Assembly: GCA_026004775.1 (NCBI GenBank)
Contig: BPJU01000001.1
Span: forward strand, 496,001 to 560,000
From: Pirellulaceae bacterium
GTDB taxonomy: Bacteria > Planctomycetota > Planctomycetia > Pirellulales > Pirellulaceae
Direction of reading: 5' to 3'
DNA length: 64,000 bases
The translations under genes were made by a program, and so were the position numbers. Below the pieces are notes generated by a model. It had not been told where the DNA came from and ran no database searches. It saw only the letters and a list, made by a program, of their open reading frames with translations. This document shows positions 9,620 to 17,209 of the stretch, piece after piece; positions within the stretch are counted from its first letter, which is position 1, and every line of letters begins with the position of its first letter.

Positions 9620-10189
9620 GTGGTTACGTACAAGACGAGCGATTTTCGCAAGGGGCTGAAGGTCCAGATCGACGGTGAACCGTACTTGATGATCGAGATG
9701 AATTTCGTCAAGCCGGGCAAGGGCAATGCCCTCTACAAATGCAAGCTGCGGAATTTGATCCGCAACACGGTGATCGACCGCACGTACAAGGGGGGCGAGA
9801 CGCTCGAGTCGGCCGACGTGGAAGAGATCGAGGTCCAATACCTGTATCGCCAGCAGGACCGTTTCTTCTTCATGGATACCAAGACGTTCGAGCAGTACGA
9901 ATTGACGTCCGAGCAGATAGATGACAACTGGAAGTATCTGAAGGAGGGGATGGTCTGCTCGATGATGCTGTTCAACGGCAATCCGATCGGCGTTACGCCG
10001 CCGAATCATGTGGAGTTGCGGGTCGAGTATTGTGAGCCGGGGGTGCGCGGAGACACGGCTACCAATGTGACCAAACCGGTACGAGTGGAGACCGGGGCGG
10101 AGTTCATTTGTCCAGCGTTTATCGAAATCGGCAATGTGATCAAAGTAGACACGCGGACGGGCGAGTACGTGGAGCGCGTCAGTACTTGA
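9620..10189 (+). CDS. efp: Translation elongation factor P
   Basis: Binds ribosomes stalled at polyproline and stimulates peptide-bond formation. It has 189 residues, the usual length, with the three-domain beta-rich pattern. The modified residue is expected to be Lys34 in FVKPGKGNA (29-37), the same position as the beta-lysylated Lys34 of E. coli EF-P. The start is GTG 9620 with AGGA upstream. It lies between epmB (divergent) and epmA (100 bases downstream), so substrate and both modifying enzymes are together. This points to the lysylation branch rather than rhamnosylation (EarP) or the unmodified type. Confidence 0.97.
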   Translation: MVTYKTSDFRKGLKVQIDGEPYLMIEMNFVKPGKGNALYKCKLRNLIRNTVIDRTYKGGETLESADVEEIEVQYLYRQQDRFFFMDTKTFEQYELTSEQIDDNWKYLKEGMVCSMMLFNGNPIGVTPPNHVELRVEYCEPGVRGDTATNVTKPVRVETGAEFICPAFIEIGNVIKVDTRTGEYVERVST

Positions 10190-10290
10190 TCCGAAGTCGG
10201 CGGTAGAGCGTGCGGACTGCGTAGCGCTTCCGGCGGGCAGGGGAAGGCGCGGCAGTAGCCAGGCTACGGTCGTTTGGTATCCGGGGGATA

Positions 10291-11256
10291 TTGTTGAACG
10301 AGTCGCTGTGGTTGGAGCGTTTGCTGGAAAAACGCGCAGCACTGCTGCGCTCCATCCGGAACTTCTTTGACAGTCGTGGCTTCCTGGAAGTGGAAACGCC
10401 GCTGTTGTGTCGCGAGGTGGTGGTGGATCGCCACTTGGACCCGTATCCGGTGACCATGGAGTTCAAGGGCGAAAGCGACTCGCAGCTCGTCTACTACCTG
10501 CAAACGTCTCCCGAATACGGAATGAAGCGGCTGCTGTCGCGCTGTCCTCGTTCGTTTTACCAAATCACCCGTGCGTTTCGGCGGTTTGAAACGGGTACAC
10601 AACACAACACGGAATTCACGATCGTCGAATGGTACGAAGTCGGGGCGGACTACGAAAAAGGTATGCAGACCACGGCTGACTTGGCCGAGGCCATCTTGGG
10701 AAGAGGTCAGGCGGAACGGCTGTCGTACCGCGAAGCGTTGATGCGTTACGCTGGCGTCGACCCCTGGACGGTGTCCGTGAGCGAGCTTCGTGAACGTGCA
10801 ATCGACATGCTTCAGGACTGTTCCCTGAATTTGTCCGACCGGGACGCATGGCTCGAGCTTCTGTTGACAATGTGCGTGCAAAAACATTTGGGAACCGAGC
10901 GACCGACAATTCTCTATGATTATCCCGCAAGCCAGGCAGCACTGGCTCAAGTACGACCGGGGAATCCACCGGTAGCTGAACGATTCGAACTGTACGTGGA
11001 TGGATGGGAGTTGGCTAACGGCTACCATGAATTGAGGGACGCAGAGGAGTTGTTGCGGAGGATGCAACAGAACAACGAGGCTCGGATAGCCCGTGGCGCG
11101 CATCCTCTGCCGATTCCCATGCGACTGGTCGAAGCGCAACGCGGGCACTTTCCTGCTTGTGTCGGTGTTGCCCTCGGATTCGATCGTCTGGTCGCTGTGG
11201 CTCTGGGTATTCCCAGCGTTCAGAAAGCGATGGTTTTTCCGATCGACGAAGCATGA
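10291..11256 (+). CDS. epmA: EF-P lysine transferase EpmA (GenX/PoxA)
   Basis: A paralog of the class II lysyl-tRNA synthetase catalytic domain that ligates beta-lysine to Lys34 of EF-P. It has 321 residues, close to the 325 of E. coli EpmA, and lacks the N-terminal anticodon-binding domain of LysS. Motif 2 is FYQITRAFRRFETGTQHNTE. ERFELYVDGWELANGYHEL and motif 3 (GVALGFDRLVAVALG) follow. FLEVETPLL marks motif 1. The start is TTG 10291 or the next TTG at 10294, both with a poorly spaced GGGGGA, so the N terminus is provisional. The next gene, of the YkgJ type, begins 88 bases downstream. Confidence 0.94.
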   Translation: MLNESLWLERLLEKRAALLRSIRNFFDSRGFLEVETPLLCREVVVDRHLDPYPVTMEFKGESDSQLVYYLQTSPEYGMKRLLSRCPRSFYQITRAFRRFETGTQHNTEFTIVEWYEVGADYEKGMQTTADLAEAILGRGQAERLSYREALMRYAGVDPWTVSVSELRERAIDMLQDCSLNLSDRDAWLELLLTMCVQKHLGTERPTILYDYPASQAALAQVRPGNPPVAERFELYVDGWELANGYHELRDAEELLRRMQQNNEARIARGAHPLPIPMRLVEAQRGHFPACVGVALGFDRLVAVALGIPSVQKAMVFPIDEA

Positions 11257-11344
11257 GCGGATTTTGTCTGGGAGTCGGAGGTGGAAACCAGCGAGAGGAT
11301 TTGGGCTGGGCGGGTCAGGCCAGATGGGTGGCCGGAGGATGACA

Positions 11345-11767
11345 ATGTCTGAGCAGCCGTTACCGTGGTACCAGGCCGGACTGCGTTTCACATGCACTCA
11401 GTGCGGCAATTGCTGCACGGGAGCACCAGGCTATGTGTGGGTCAACGATCGAGAAATCGAAGCCCTGGCGGCTCTGTTGGAGATGAGCGTCGAAGAGTTC
11501 GAAAGACTTTATGTACGCCGGGTCGGCATACGTAAGAGCTTGCGAGAATTTCCGAACGGTGATTGTGTGTTTTTCGATAGCCAGACGCGTCGTTGCACTG
11601 TCTATGAACAGCGGCCCAGGCAATGCCGTACATGGCCTTTCTGGGATTCGAACTTGCGGAGTCCCGAAGCGTGGCGCCGGACATGCGAGGTTTGCCCCGG
11701 CAGTGGGCAAGGCCGGCTCTACTCGCTGGAAGAAATCGAAATACAGCGGAATATTATCCACCTTTAA
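11345..11767 (+). CDS. YkgJ-type cysteine-cluster protein
   Basis: A 140-residue protein with the CxxCxxCC signature of the YkgJ / zinc-iron-chelating family: FTCTQCGNCCTG with Cys17, Cys20, Cys23 and Cys24. This is followed by CRTWPF, a second Cys-containing stretch typical of the family (CTVYEQRPRQC), and a final CEVCPG. The biochemical role of the family is not settled; metal or Fe-S binding is inferred from the cysteines. Of two close in-frame ATGs (11339 and 11345), only 11345 stands at a proper distance from GGAGG, so I start there. It may be co-transcribed with epmA. Confidence 0.85.
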   Translation: MSEQPLPWYQAGLRFTCTQCGNCCTGAPGYVWVNDREIEALAALLEMSVEEFERLYVRRVGIRKSLREFPNGDCVFFDSQTRRCTVYEQRPRQCRTWPFWDSNLRSPEAWRRTCEVCPGSGQGRLYSLEEIEIQRNIIHL

Positions 11768-11944
11768 AATCGACTCTTCCGAGATTCGGTGGCCTGAGCG
11801 AGTGGGTTGCCCCCATTTTCTGTACCAGTCCCCCGTAGTTGCACAAAAATCGCCGTTCGTAACGTGACAACGAGCGGATTTCTCGGGAAACATCGCGACT
11901 TACCGGCTCGTATGTTCGCTCGCAAAACACTCACAATTCCGTAT

Positions 11945-11966
11945 GCGGAACACGCAAGTGTTCCGC
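11945..11966. repeat. GCGGAACAC hairpin, copy 1
   Basis: Perfect inverted repeat GCGGAACAC / GTGTTCCGC with a four-base GCAA loop, extendable by one T-A pair. The same 22-base palindrome, with a TTGC loop (the reverse complement of this copy), occurs at 40833-40854. A degenerate version (AACAC...GTGTT) lies near 12941-12960, just right of the transposase. Confidence 0.8.
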
Positions 11967-12003
11967 AGCTGTGGAAGCGAGGCCCCGAAGCAGCCTGTGA
12001 TTC

Positions 12004-12017
12004 AACCGTGAACGGTT
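12004..12017. repeat. AACCGT-ACGGTT palindrome
   Basis: Short inverted repeat with a two-base centre. Identical or near-identical palindromes bound the related element at 40790-40803 and 40975-40988, so it probably marks one end of that repeat. The transposase-bearing segment begins immediately to its right. Confidence 0.6.
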
Positions 12018-12026
12018 ACCAAAAAA

Positions 12027-12086
12027 ATAGAGATTTCCTCGGGGGCAGTTGTATACGGTTCCCATGCACTTGGAGGAAATCTCTAT
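12027..12086 (+). promoter_or_regulatory. Inverted repeat that can mask the transposase start site
   Basis: A perfect 14-base inverted repeat (12027-12040 and 12073-12086) with a 32-base loop. The right arm covers most of the GGAGG Shine-Dalgarno (12072-12076) and the first two bases of the ATG. In mRNA made by read-through from outside the element, both arms would be present and would hide the ribosome-binding site. A transcript starting inside the loop would lack the left arm. This logic is known for some insertion sequences such as IS10 and IS200; here it is inferred from sequence only. Confidence 0.55.
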
Positions 12087-12924
12087 GACAAGGAGGTTAC
12101 TGCGTTTAGGCCCCGGGATCAAGTGGAAGTTGCGTAAACTGCGTCGCGAGACGAAGGACAATCTTCGTCCGACCTGGACACTGGAACTGCTGGTAGCCGT
12201 GACGGCGCAGCACACCGGAGTAAAGGTTCACATCTCTACGCTGTGGCGTGTCTTACGTATGATCAAGGCACGGCGTGGTCGCCCGAAGCCGGTGGCGATC
12301 TGTCGCATGCCGGAAAAGGCGAAGAAAAGGCGTGTGGCGTATCTGCGACGTCTGGCAGCTACCAAGAATCGGGGCGAGCATGTGTTCTATGTGGATGAAG
12401 TGGATATTCATTTGAACCCGAAAATTGGACCGGATTGGATGCTACCTGGACAGCAAAAGCAAGTCGTCCGTGCCGACAAGAATCAGAAGTGCTATATGGC
12501 GGGTGCTTTAGATGCTCGGACACAGAAGTTGATTTGGACTGGCGGGACGCACAAGAACAGTGCCTTGTTCCTTTCCCTGGTTCGGAAGCTACTGGAGTTG
12601 TTCCCGAAAGGCAAACGGATCCATTTGATACTGGACAATTTTAAAATCCATAAGAGCAAGCAGACCCAACAGTTCCTACGGCAGCTGCGCGGGCGTGTGC
12701 GATTACACTTCTTGCCACCTTACTGTCCGGACGAGAATCGCATTGAGCGCGTATGGCGTGACCTGCATGATAATGTGACCCCTAACCACCAATGCCGGAG
12801 CACGGACGAATTAGTAGGCAACGTGCTTCGATATCTTGAGGACCCTAACTTGCGTGGCCCCAAGGGTGGACTCGAATCGCCGCCTAAACGTCGACATGAT
12901 GCCAAATTGTGCAAAGCTATTTAG
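12085..12924 (+). CDS. IS630-family transposase, short at the N terminus
   Basis: A 279-residue DDE transposase. The acidic triad is visible as Asp104 in FYVDEVDIH, Asp184 in LILDNFKIHK and Glu221 in PPYCPDENRIERVW, the IS630/Tc1 pattern. Residues 30-70 match the second helix-turn-helix of the family (WTLELLVAV...STLWRVLRMI). The first HTH, which normally adds about 60-70 residues, is missing. ATG 12085 has GGAGG at the right distance, and the upstream in-frame codons do not supply an HTH. It is either a naturally short form or a remnant. I could not define terminal inverted repeats or a TA duplication. It sits inside a cluster of palindromic repeats. Confidence 0.88.
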   Translation: MTRRLLRLGPGIKWKLRKLRRETKDNLRPTWTLELLVAVTAQHTGVKVHISTLWRVLRMIKARRGRPKPVAICRMPEKAKKRRVAYLRRLAATKNRGEHVFYVDEVDIHLNPKIGPDWMLPGQQKQVVRADKNQKCYMAGALDARTQKLIWTGGTHKNSALFLSLVRKLLELFPKGKRIHLILDNFKIHKSKQTQQFLRQLRGRVRLHFLPPYCPDENRIERVWRDLHDNVTPNHQCRSTDELVGNVLRYLEDPNLRGPKGGLESPPKRRHDAKLCKAI

Positions 12925-13045
12925 CCGTTCGCGAAAGAACACGGCGTAAGTGTTTCGGTATGCGAAATGGAAGGAGCGGGGCGAACGCTGGCCCGGCTTG
13001 TGCGATGGTGGAGGACGCGGACGCCTGTTGGGGAAGGTTTGGTTC

Positions 13046-13089
13046 GGAAGTCTTAAGGCGGCTGCTGGCGCAGCCGCCTTAAGACTTCC
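13046..13089. repeat. Perfect 20-bp stem hairpin with TGGC loop
   Basis: Arms 13046-13065 and 13070-13089 are exact reverse complements. One further C-G pair and then TTGGTTC/GAACCAA (13039-13045 and 13095-13101) extend the stem past a small bulge. No U-tract follows, so it is not a standard intrinsic terminator. A diverged relative lies at 40893-40938, again next to a GCGGAACAC hairpin. Confidence 0.85.
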
Positions 13090-13156
13090 GGTAGGAACCA
13101 AGGTCAAGATCGCGCTACACCGGTGTGAACCAGCATCTTGGGTAACCCACACGGCC

Positions 13157-13287
13157 GTGGCACGGGCGTCCTCGCCCGTGGGGAGAGGATCTTCCATCAC
13201 AAGGACGTCTGGGCTGCGCAGCCGGCGTTTTACACCGGCTTTAACCAGCATCTTGGGTGGGCCACACGGCCGAGACGGCCGTGCTAC
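13157..13287 (-). repeat. Two-hairpin dispersed repeat, inverted copy
   Basis: A 131-base element. Its reverse complement aligns without gaps to 30430-30560 at roughly 85% identity by eye. One end is a CACGGCCG/CGGCCGTG hairpin, the other a CACGGGCG/CGCCCGTG hairpin. The outer ends are near-perfect terminal inverted repeats of GTGGCACGG. A half-copy of the first hairpin adjoins on the left (13130-13156). Confidence 0.8.
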
Positions 13288-13478
13288 CATCCAAGCGGCA
13301 CGCACCGAACCACCGGCCGTTGCACACCGATCGCCGCGAAGCGTTGCAGCGCTACATTCTGCGCAACGAATTTTTGCGACTACTAGGGGTGCGGCGGGCA
13401 TCGACGAACATCGGAGCCTTCGTACTTCGCCTGGCCGCCCTCGTCGCCGAATATCAAGTTTTGTCAGAAAGTGCAGCC

Positions 13479-14264
13479 TTATTGGAAGTAGCGCACAGCG
13501 TTCTGAAACACGGCCATACCATGTCCGACTTCGGGCAGTTTTTCTTGGCGGGTCCATTGTGGATGTTGGGTCGGATCGATGTGACGTTCCGGATGAGGCA
13601 TCAGGCCGAAGATCCTGCCGGTCGGATCGCACACACCGGCTACATCGGCTATGGATCCATTGGGGTTTGCCGGATATTGCACCACCTTCTCCCCGCGACG
13701 CGCAGTGTAGCGCAACACTAGTTGCCCGGAATTCTGAAGCTGTTCCAGCACTTGGACATCGCGTGGCACAAACTTGCCTTCGGCATGGGCAACCGGCAAC
13801 TCCATCGTTTCGATGCCGGCCAGGAAAACGCATTTTCCGGGCTGTGCGGCGAGAGTCACCCAACGGTCTTCGAAGCGGTGAGAATCGTTCCAGGTGAGCG
13901 TTGCCACGGGGCCTCTGGAGTCGGGTGCGAGCAGAAGGCCACTTTTGAGTAGCGCTTGGAATCCGTTACAGATGCCCAGGATCAATCCGCCGCGCTGGTG
14001 AAACTCTCTCAGTACATCCCCAATGTATTTTTGCAGCCGCACGGCGAGCACCTGCCCAGCCGCCAGGTCGTCACCGTAGCTAAAACCTCCGGGGATACAA
14101 AAGATCTGCGCCTGGAGCAGCGTGGCGGGCGATTCGGTCACGCGATTGATATGGAGAATCTCCGGCAACCCGCCGGCTTTTTGGAAGGCATAGGCGGTTT
14201 CCAGGTCGCAATTCGTACCTGGTGCTCGCAGCACAATGATTCGAGGTCGGCTCGCGCTTACCAT
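13479..14264 (-). CDS. purQ: Phosphoribosylformylglycinamidine synthase, glutaminase subunit
   Basis: Class I glutamine amidotransferase that feeds ammonia to PurL in the fourth step of purine synthesis. Key parts are the APGTNCD motif near the N terminus, IPGGFSYGDDLAAG (57-70), GICNGFQ with nucleophile Cys99, and PHPERH carrying the His-Glu pair near the C terminus. From ATG 14264 it has 261 residues and overlaps the purL stop by 7 bases, implying translational coupling. A TTG at 14282 would add six residues but lacks a well-placed Shine-Dalgarno. Last gene of the tyrA-purL-purQ run. Confidence 0.95.
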   Translation of the reverse strand: MVSASRPRIIVLRAPGTNCDLETAYAFQKAGGLPEILHINRVTESPATLLQAQIFCIPGGFSYGDDLAAGQVLAVRLQKYIGDVLREFHQRGGLILGICNGFQALLKSGLLLAPDSRGPVATLTWNDSHRFEDRWVTLAAQPGKCVFLAGIETMELPVAHAEGKFVPRDVQVLEQLQNSGQLVLRYTARRGEKVVQYPANPNGSIADVAGVCDPTGRIFGLMPHPERHIDPTQHPQWTRQEKLPEVGHGMAVFQNAVRYFQ

Positions 14265-17209
14265 CGCAATGGACTTTGCCAACTGTGTTTCAGATCCCCT
14301 AGCGGAGCGTCGATCAATACTTTACCAGCCTGGTTGCGAATCACGAGACGGTCGTGGGATTGGACCTTGCCCAGCTCGACTACCGGCACTCCTTGTACCG
14401 TGGCCAGGAACGCATCGCGACTGCCCGGCGGCACTTCGCACAAGAATCGTGAGTTGCTTTCTGCGAACAACCACATGGCGTCCCATTGATCAGGGTCGTC
14501 CACTGGATCCGCTACTGCAATGGGTGCTACGGCGCATGCCGGATCGGGCAGCGTCAGCTCAACACCCCATCCTCCCGCGAAGGCCATTTCGGCTGCTGCG
14601 ACGGCAAGCCCTCCTTCCGATAAATCGTGGCAAGCTCGCACCAGCCCGTCCCGGATGGCACGAAAGACCGCCAGGAAGATGCGCCGGGCCCTGCGCGGCT
14701 CGACTGTCGGGGGCCGCCCGCCCCTCAAACCATGTACCAGGCAGAAATGCGTGCCGGCCCACTCCCAGCCGGTGTGACCCACCAAAAAAATGTGATTCCC
14801 TGGCTGTTTTACGTCGATGGTGACGCAACGTCGCACGTCCGGAACGATTCCTATGGCACTGATCAGCAACGTTCCGGGAATGCTGATCGATTCGGATTGT
14901 CCGCCGCGCTCGAACGTAAACTCGTTATTCAGACTGTCCTTTCCGCTGATAAACGGCGTCTGGAACTCGATAGCAACATCACGGCATGCCAGGGCGGCAC
15001 GAACCAGCGAACCGAGCGTTTCCGGGCGTTCGGTGTTGCCCCAGCAGAAATTGTCCAGCAAGGCGATTCGATTCGGATCGGCTCCTACAGCGACGCAATT
15101 GCGCACTGCTTCGTCGATTGCGGACGCGGCCATGGCGTAGGTATCGAAATCACCATAACGAGGGTTAATACCGCAGGCGATAGCCACGCCTTGATACGAA
15201 TCCAGAACCGGGCGCAACACCGCCGCGTCGCTCGGACCATCTTCTTCGACACCCACCAGCGGTTTTATAACGCTGGCACCTTGGACTTCGTGGTCATATT
15301 GCCGGATGACCCACTCTTTGGAAGCAACCGAAAACTGCGACAGAATGCGGTGCAGGGTGGCCGTATGATCGGTAAGGGATGCCGGCGGCAGAGTAAACGA
15401 TGCATCGGTGCTGGGCTGGTACCGAGCTGGTCGCACGGGACGGGGGCGGCCTTCGTGCAGGAATTCCAAGTCCAGTTCACCCACCGTGTGCCCGTCGTAG
15501 AGCAACCTCAATTTACCGCTGGAGTTGAACTGGCCGATAACGGCTGCTTCCACATCTTCGGCGCGGCAGAGTTGCTCGAGCTTGGGCCATTTTTCCGGCG
15601 GGACAGCTAAAATCATCCGCTCTTGTGACTCGGATATCCAGATTTCGCAGTACGACAGTCCCTCGTACTTCAACGGCGCCTTTTCCAGCCACACTTCCGC
15701 CCCCAGATGCCGGGCCATTTCGCCGATGGCACTGGAAAATCCACCGGCCCCACAATCCGTAATGGCTCGGTACAGTTCTTGGTCGCGAGCCTGGAGGAGC
15801 ACGTCGAGCAGCATTTTTTCCGTGATTGGGTTCCCGATCTGCACCGCGCCGCCCGACACCGACTCACTGTCGCTGGAAAGCTCGGCGGAACTGAACGTAG
15901 CACCGTGGATACCGTCGCGTCCCGTCCGACCCCCGATCACCACGATCAGGTCTCCCGGTTGCACCGATTTAAAGGAGTAACGGTGAGGTAGCAGTCCCAC
16001 GGTTCCGCAGTAGACCAGGGGGTTGGCTAGATAGCGGGAGTCAAAAACGATGGCTCCATTGACCGTGGGGATTCCCATGCGGTTTCCGTAGTCGCGCACT
16101 CCGGCCACCACACCCTTCATAATCCGCCGCGGGTGTAAAACTCCCGGCGGGAGCGATTCGTACGGCGTATCGGGCGGGGCAAAACAGAAAACATCGGTGT
16201 TGGCGATGGGTTTGGCGCCCAAACCCGTGCCGAGCGGATCGCGAATCACGCCCCCGATCCCCGTGTTGGCTCCTCCGTACGGTTCGATAGCCGAGGGGTG
16301 ATTGTGTGTCTCGACTTTGAACACCAGGTTCCATTGCTCGTCAAAGCGGACTACTCCGGCGTTGTCACGAAAGACACTGACACACCAGTGGCGGCAGCTC
16401 TCCTGCTGGAGCAGTACCTCCGTAGCGCGGAATATCGTTTCGCGCAACAGATTCTGGAAACGATACGTATTCTGGCCCTCGGTGTAGTCGACCGGCCCCA
16501 TCAAAGTCTTGTGGCTACAATGCTCGCTCCAGGTCTGGGCGAAGGTCTCCAGTTCGATGTCGGTCGGTGCTCGACCCAGCCCTCGGAAATAATCGCGAAC
16601 GGCTCGCATCTCTTCGACCGTCAAATACAGTTGTTTCTGGCGGCTGAATTCTCTGAGCTGCTCGTCGTCCATTTCTTCCAGCGGAACTTCTATCCGACGG
16701 AACTGGTAGGGGCTCCCCAGTTCCAGGTGTTCCAGCGCCAGCGATCCCCAGACGACCTGTTCGATCGACTCGTTGGCGAGAATCTTGGCCGCCAGCACTT
16801 GCCGCTGGTCGTCCGGAAGCGGCGGGAACCAATACTTGCGGAACGTCCGCACGGCGTTCACGTTCAGGCCCAACTCTCGGAGCGTCGTTTGTGCGGTCAA
16901 GGCCACCGGATCCATCACACCGGGTTTGAGCAGCACGTACACAAGTTGCGGGTGCTCGGCCGGAGCGGCAAAGCAACGGGCGTCGCCCAGCGGCCCGACC
17001 TCCAGACATTCCACGATCGGGTCAGCCAGTACCTGCCCGGCGATGGATCGCACGATATCCACAGGTTCGTCGCACTGGACGAGATAGCCGCGGCGAGCGT
17101 ATGCCGAGGGGATACCGAGCTGTAGATCGGCCGACTCGCTCAAAACGCGATGGGCTTCAAAATCGAATTGGCCTTCGGCCGGCCGTATTTCAACTTCCCA
17201 AAGCGTCAC
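14258..17209 (-). CDS. purL: Phosphoribosylformylglycinamidine synthase with N-terminal PurS-like region (PurSL)
   Basis: ATP-dependent synthase that converts FGAR to FGAM with ammonia from PurQ. At 983 residues it is longer than small PurL (about 740) and shorter than E. coli-type PurL (about 1300, with a fused glutaminase). The extra N-terminal 180 residues contain a PurS-like domain at about 88-155 (YVLLKPGVMDP...ILANESIEQVV) and a weaker similar stretch at 1-75, so the structural subunit appears to be built in. The synthase core has TWSEHCSHK, ETHNHPSAIEPYGGANTG and a second half with DLSEGGLAVAAAEMA. GTG start at 17209 with AAGGGA upstream. It overlaps the end of tyrA by 20 bases. Confidence 0.94.
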   Translation of the reverse strand: MTLWEVEIRPAEGQFDFEAHRVLSESADLQLGIPSAYARRGYLVQCDEPVDIVRSIAGQVLADPIVECLEVGPLGDARCFAAPAEHPQLVYVLLKPGVMDPVALTAQTTLRELGLNVNAVRTFRKYWFPPLPDDQRQVLAAKILANESIEQVVWGSLALEHLELGSPYQFRRIEVPLEEMDDEQLREFSRQKQLYLTVEEMRAVRDYFRGLGRAPTDIELETFAQTWSEHCSHKTLMGPVDYTEGQNTYRFQNLLRETIFRATEVLLQQESCRHWCVSVFRDNAGVVRFDEQWNLVFKVETHNHPSAIEPYGGANTGIGGVIRDPLGTGLGAKPIANTDVFCFAPPDTPYESLPPGVLHPRRIMKGVVAGVRDYGNRMGIPTVNGAIVFDSRYLANPLVYCGTVGLLPHRYSFKSVQPGDLIVVIGGRTGRDGIHGATFSSAELSSDSESVSGGAVQIGNPITEKMLLDVLLQARDQELYRAITDCGAGGFSSAIGEMARHLGAEVWLEKAPLKYEGLSYCEIWISESQERMILAVPPEKWPKLEQLCRAEDVEAAVIGQFNSSGKLRLLYDGHTVGELDLEFLHEGRPRPVRPARYQPSTDASFTLPPASLTDHTATLHRILSQFSVASKEWVIRQYDHEVQGASVIKPLVGVEEDGPSDAAVLRPVLDSYQGVAIACGINPRYGDFDTYAMAASAIDEAVRNCVAVGADPNRIALLDNFCWGNTERPETLGSLVRAALACRDVAIEFQTPFISGKDSLNNEFTFERGGQSESISIPGTLLISAIGIVPDVRRCVTIDVKQPGNHIFLVGHTGWEWAGTHFCLVHGLRGGRPPTVEPRRARRIFLAVFRAIRDGLVRACHDLSEGGLAVAAAEMAFAGGWGVELTLPDPACAVAPIAVADPVDDPDQWDAMWLFAESNSRFLCEVPPGSRDAFLATVQGVPVVELGKVQSHDRLVIRNQAGKVLIDAPLGDLKHSWQSPLRW

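Larger units (their letters stand above)
11768..12084. other. Non-coding stretch with palindromic repeats upstream of the transposase
   Basis: No coding potential that I trust. It holds the GCGGAACAC hairpin (11945-11966), the AACCGT/ACGGTT palindrome (12004-12017) and the left arm of the transposase leader hairpin. From about 11930 to 12019 it is, in reverse complement, clearly related to 40790-40872. Confidence 0.6.
12925..13478. other. Repeat-rich non-coding stretch between transposase and purQ
   Basis: Contains a degenerate AACAC...GTGTT palindrome (about 12941-12960), the long perfect hairpin at 13046-13089 and the dispersed two-hairpin repeat at 13157-13287, with half of another hairpin just left of it. 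From 13288 to 13478 I see no gene or repeat. Long open frames across this stretch on both strands translate repeats and antisense purQ and are not credible. Confidence 0.6.

Noticed and set aside
12811-13897. Long reading frames on both strands between the transposase and purQ
   Set aside because: They translate the palindromic repeats, the transposase end and purQ in the wrong frame. The protein-like strings (VARPSRPCG, LPTGEDARAT) come from the dispersed repeat.
14627-15610. 327-aa plus-strand frame
   Set aside because: Antisense of purL, which has full family motifs; GC-rich codons make long antisense frames common here.
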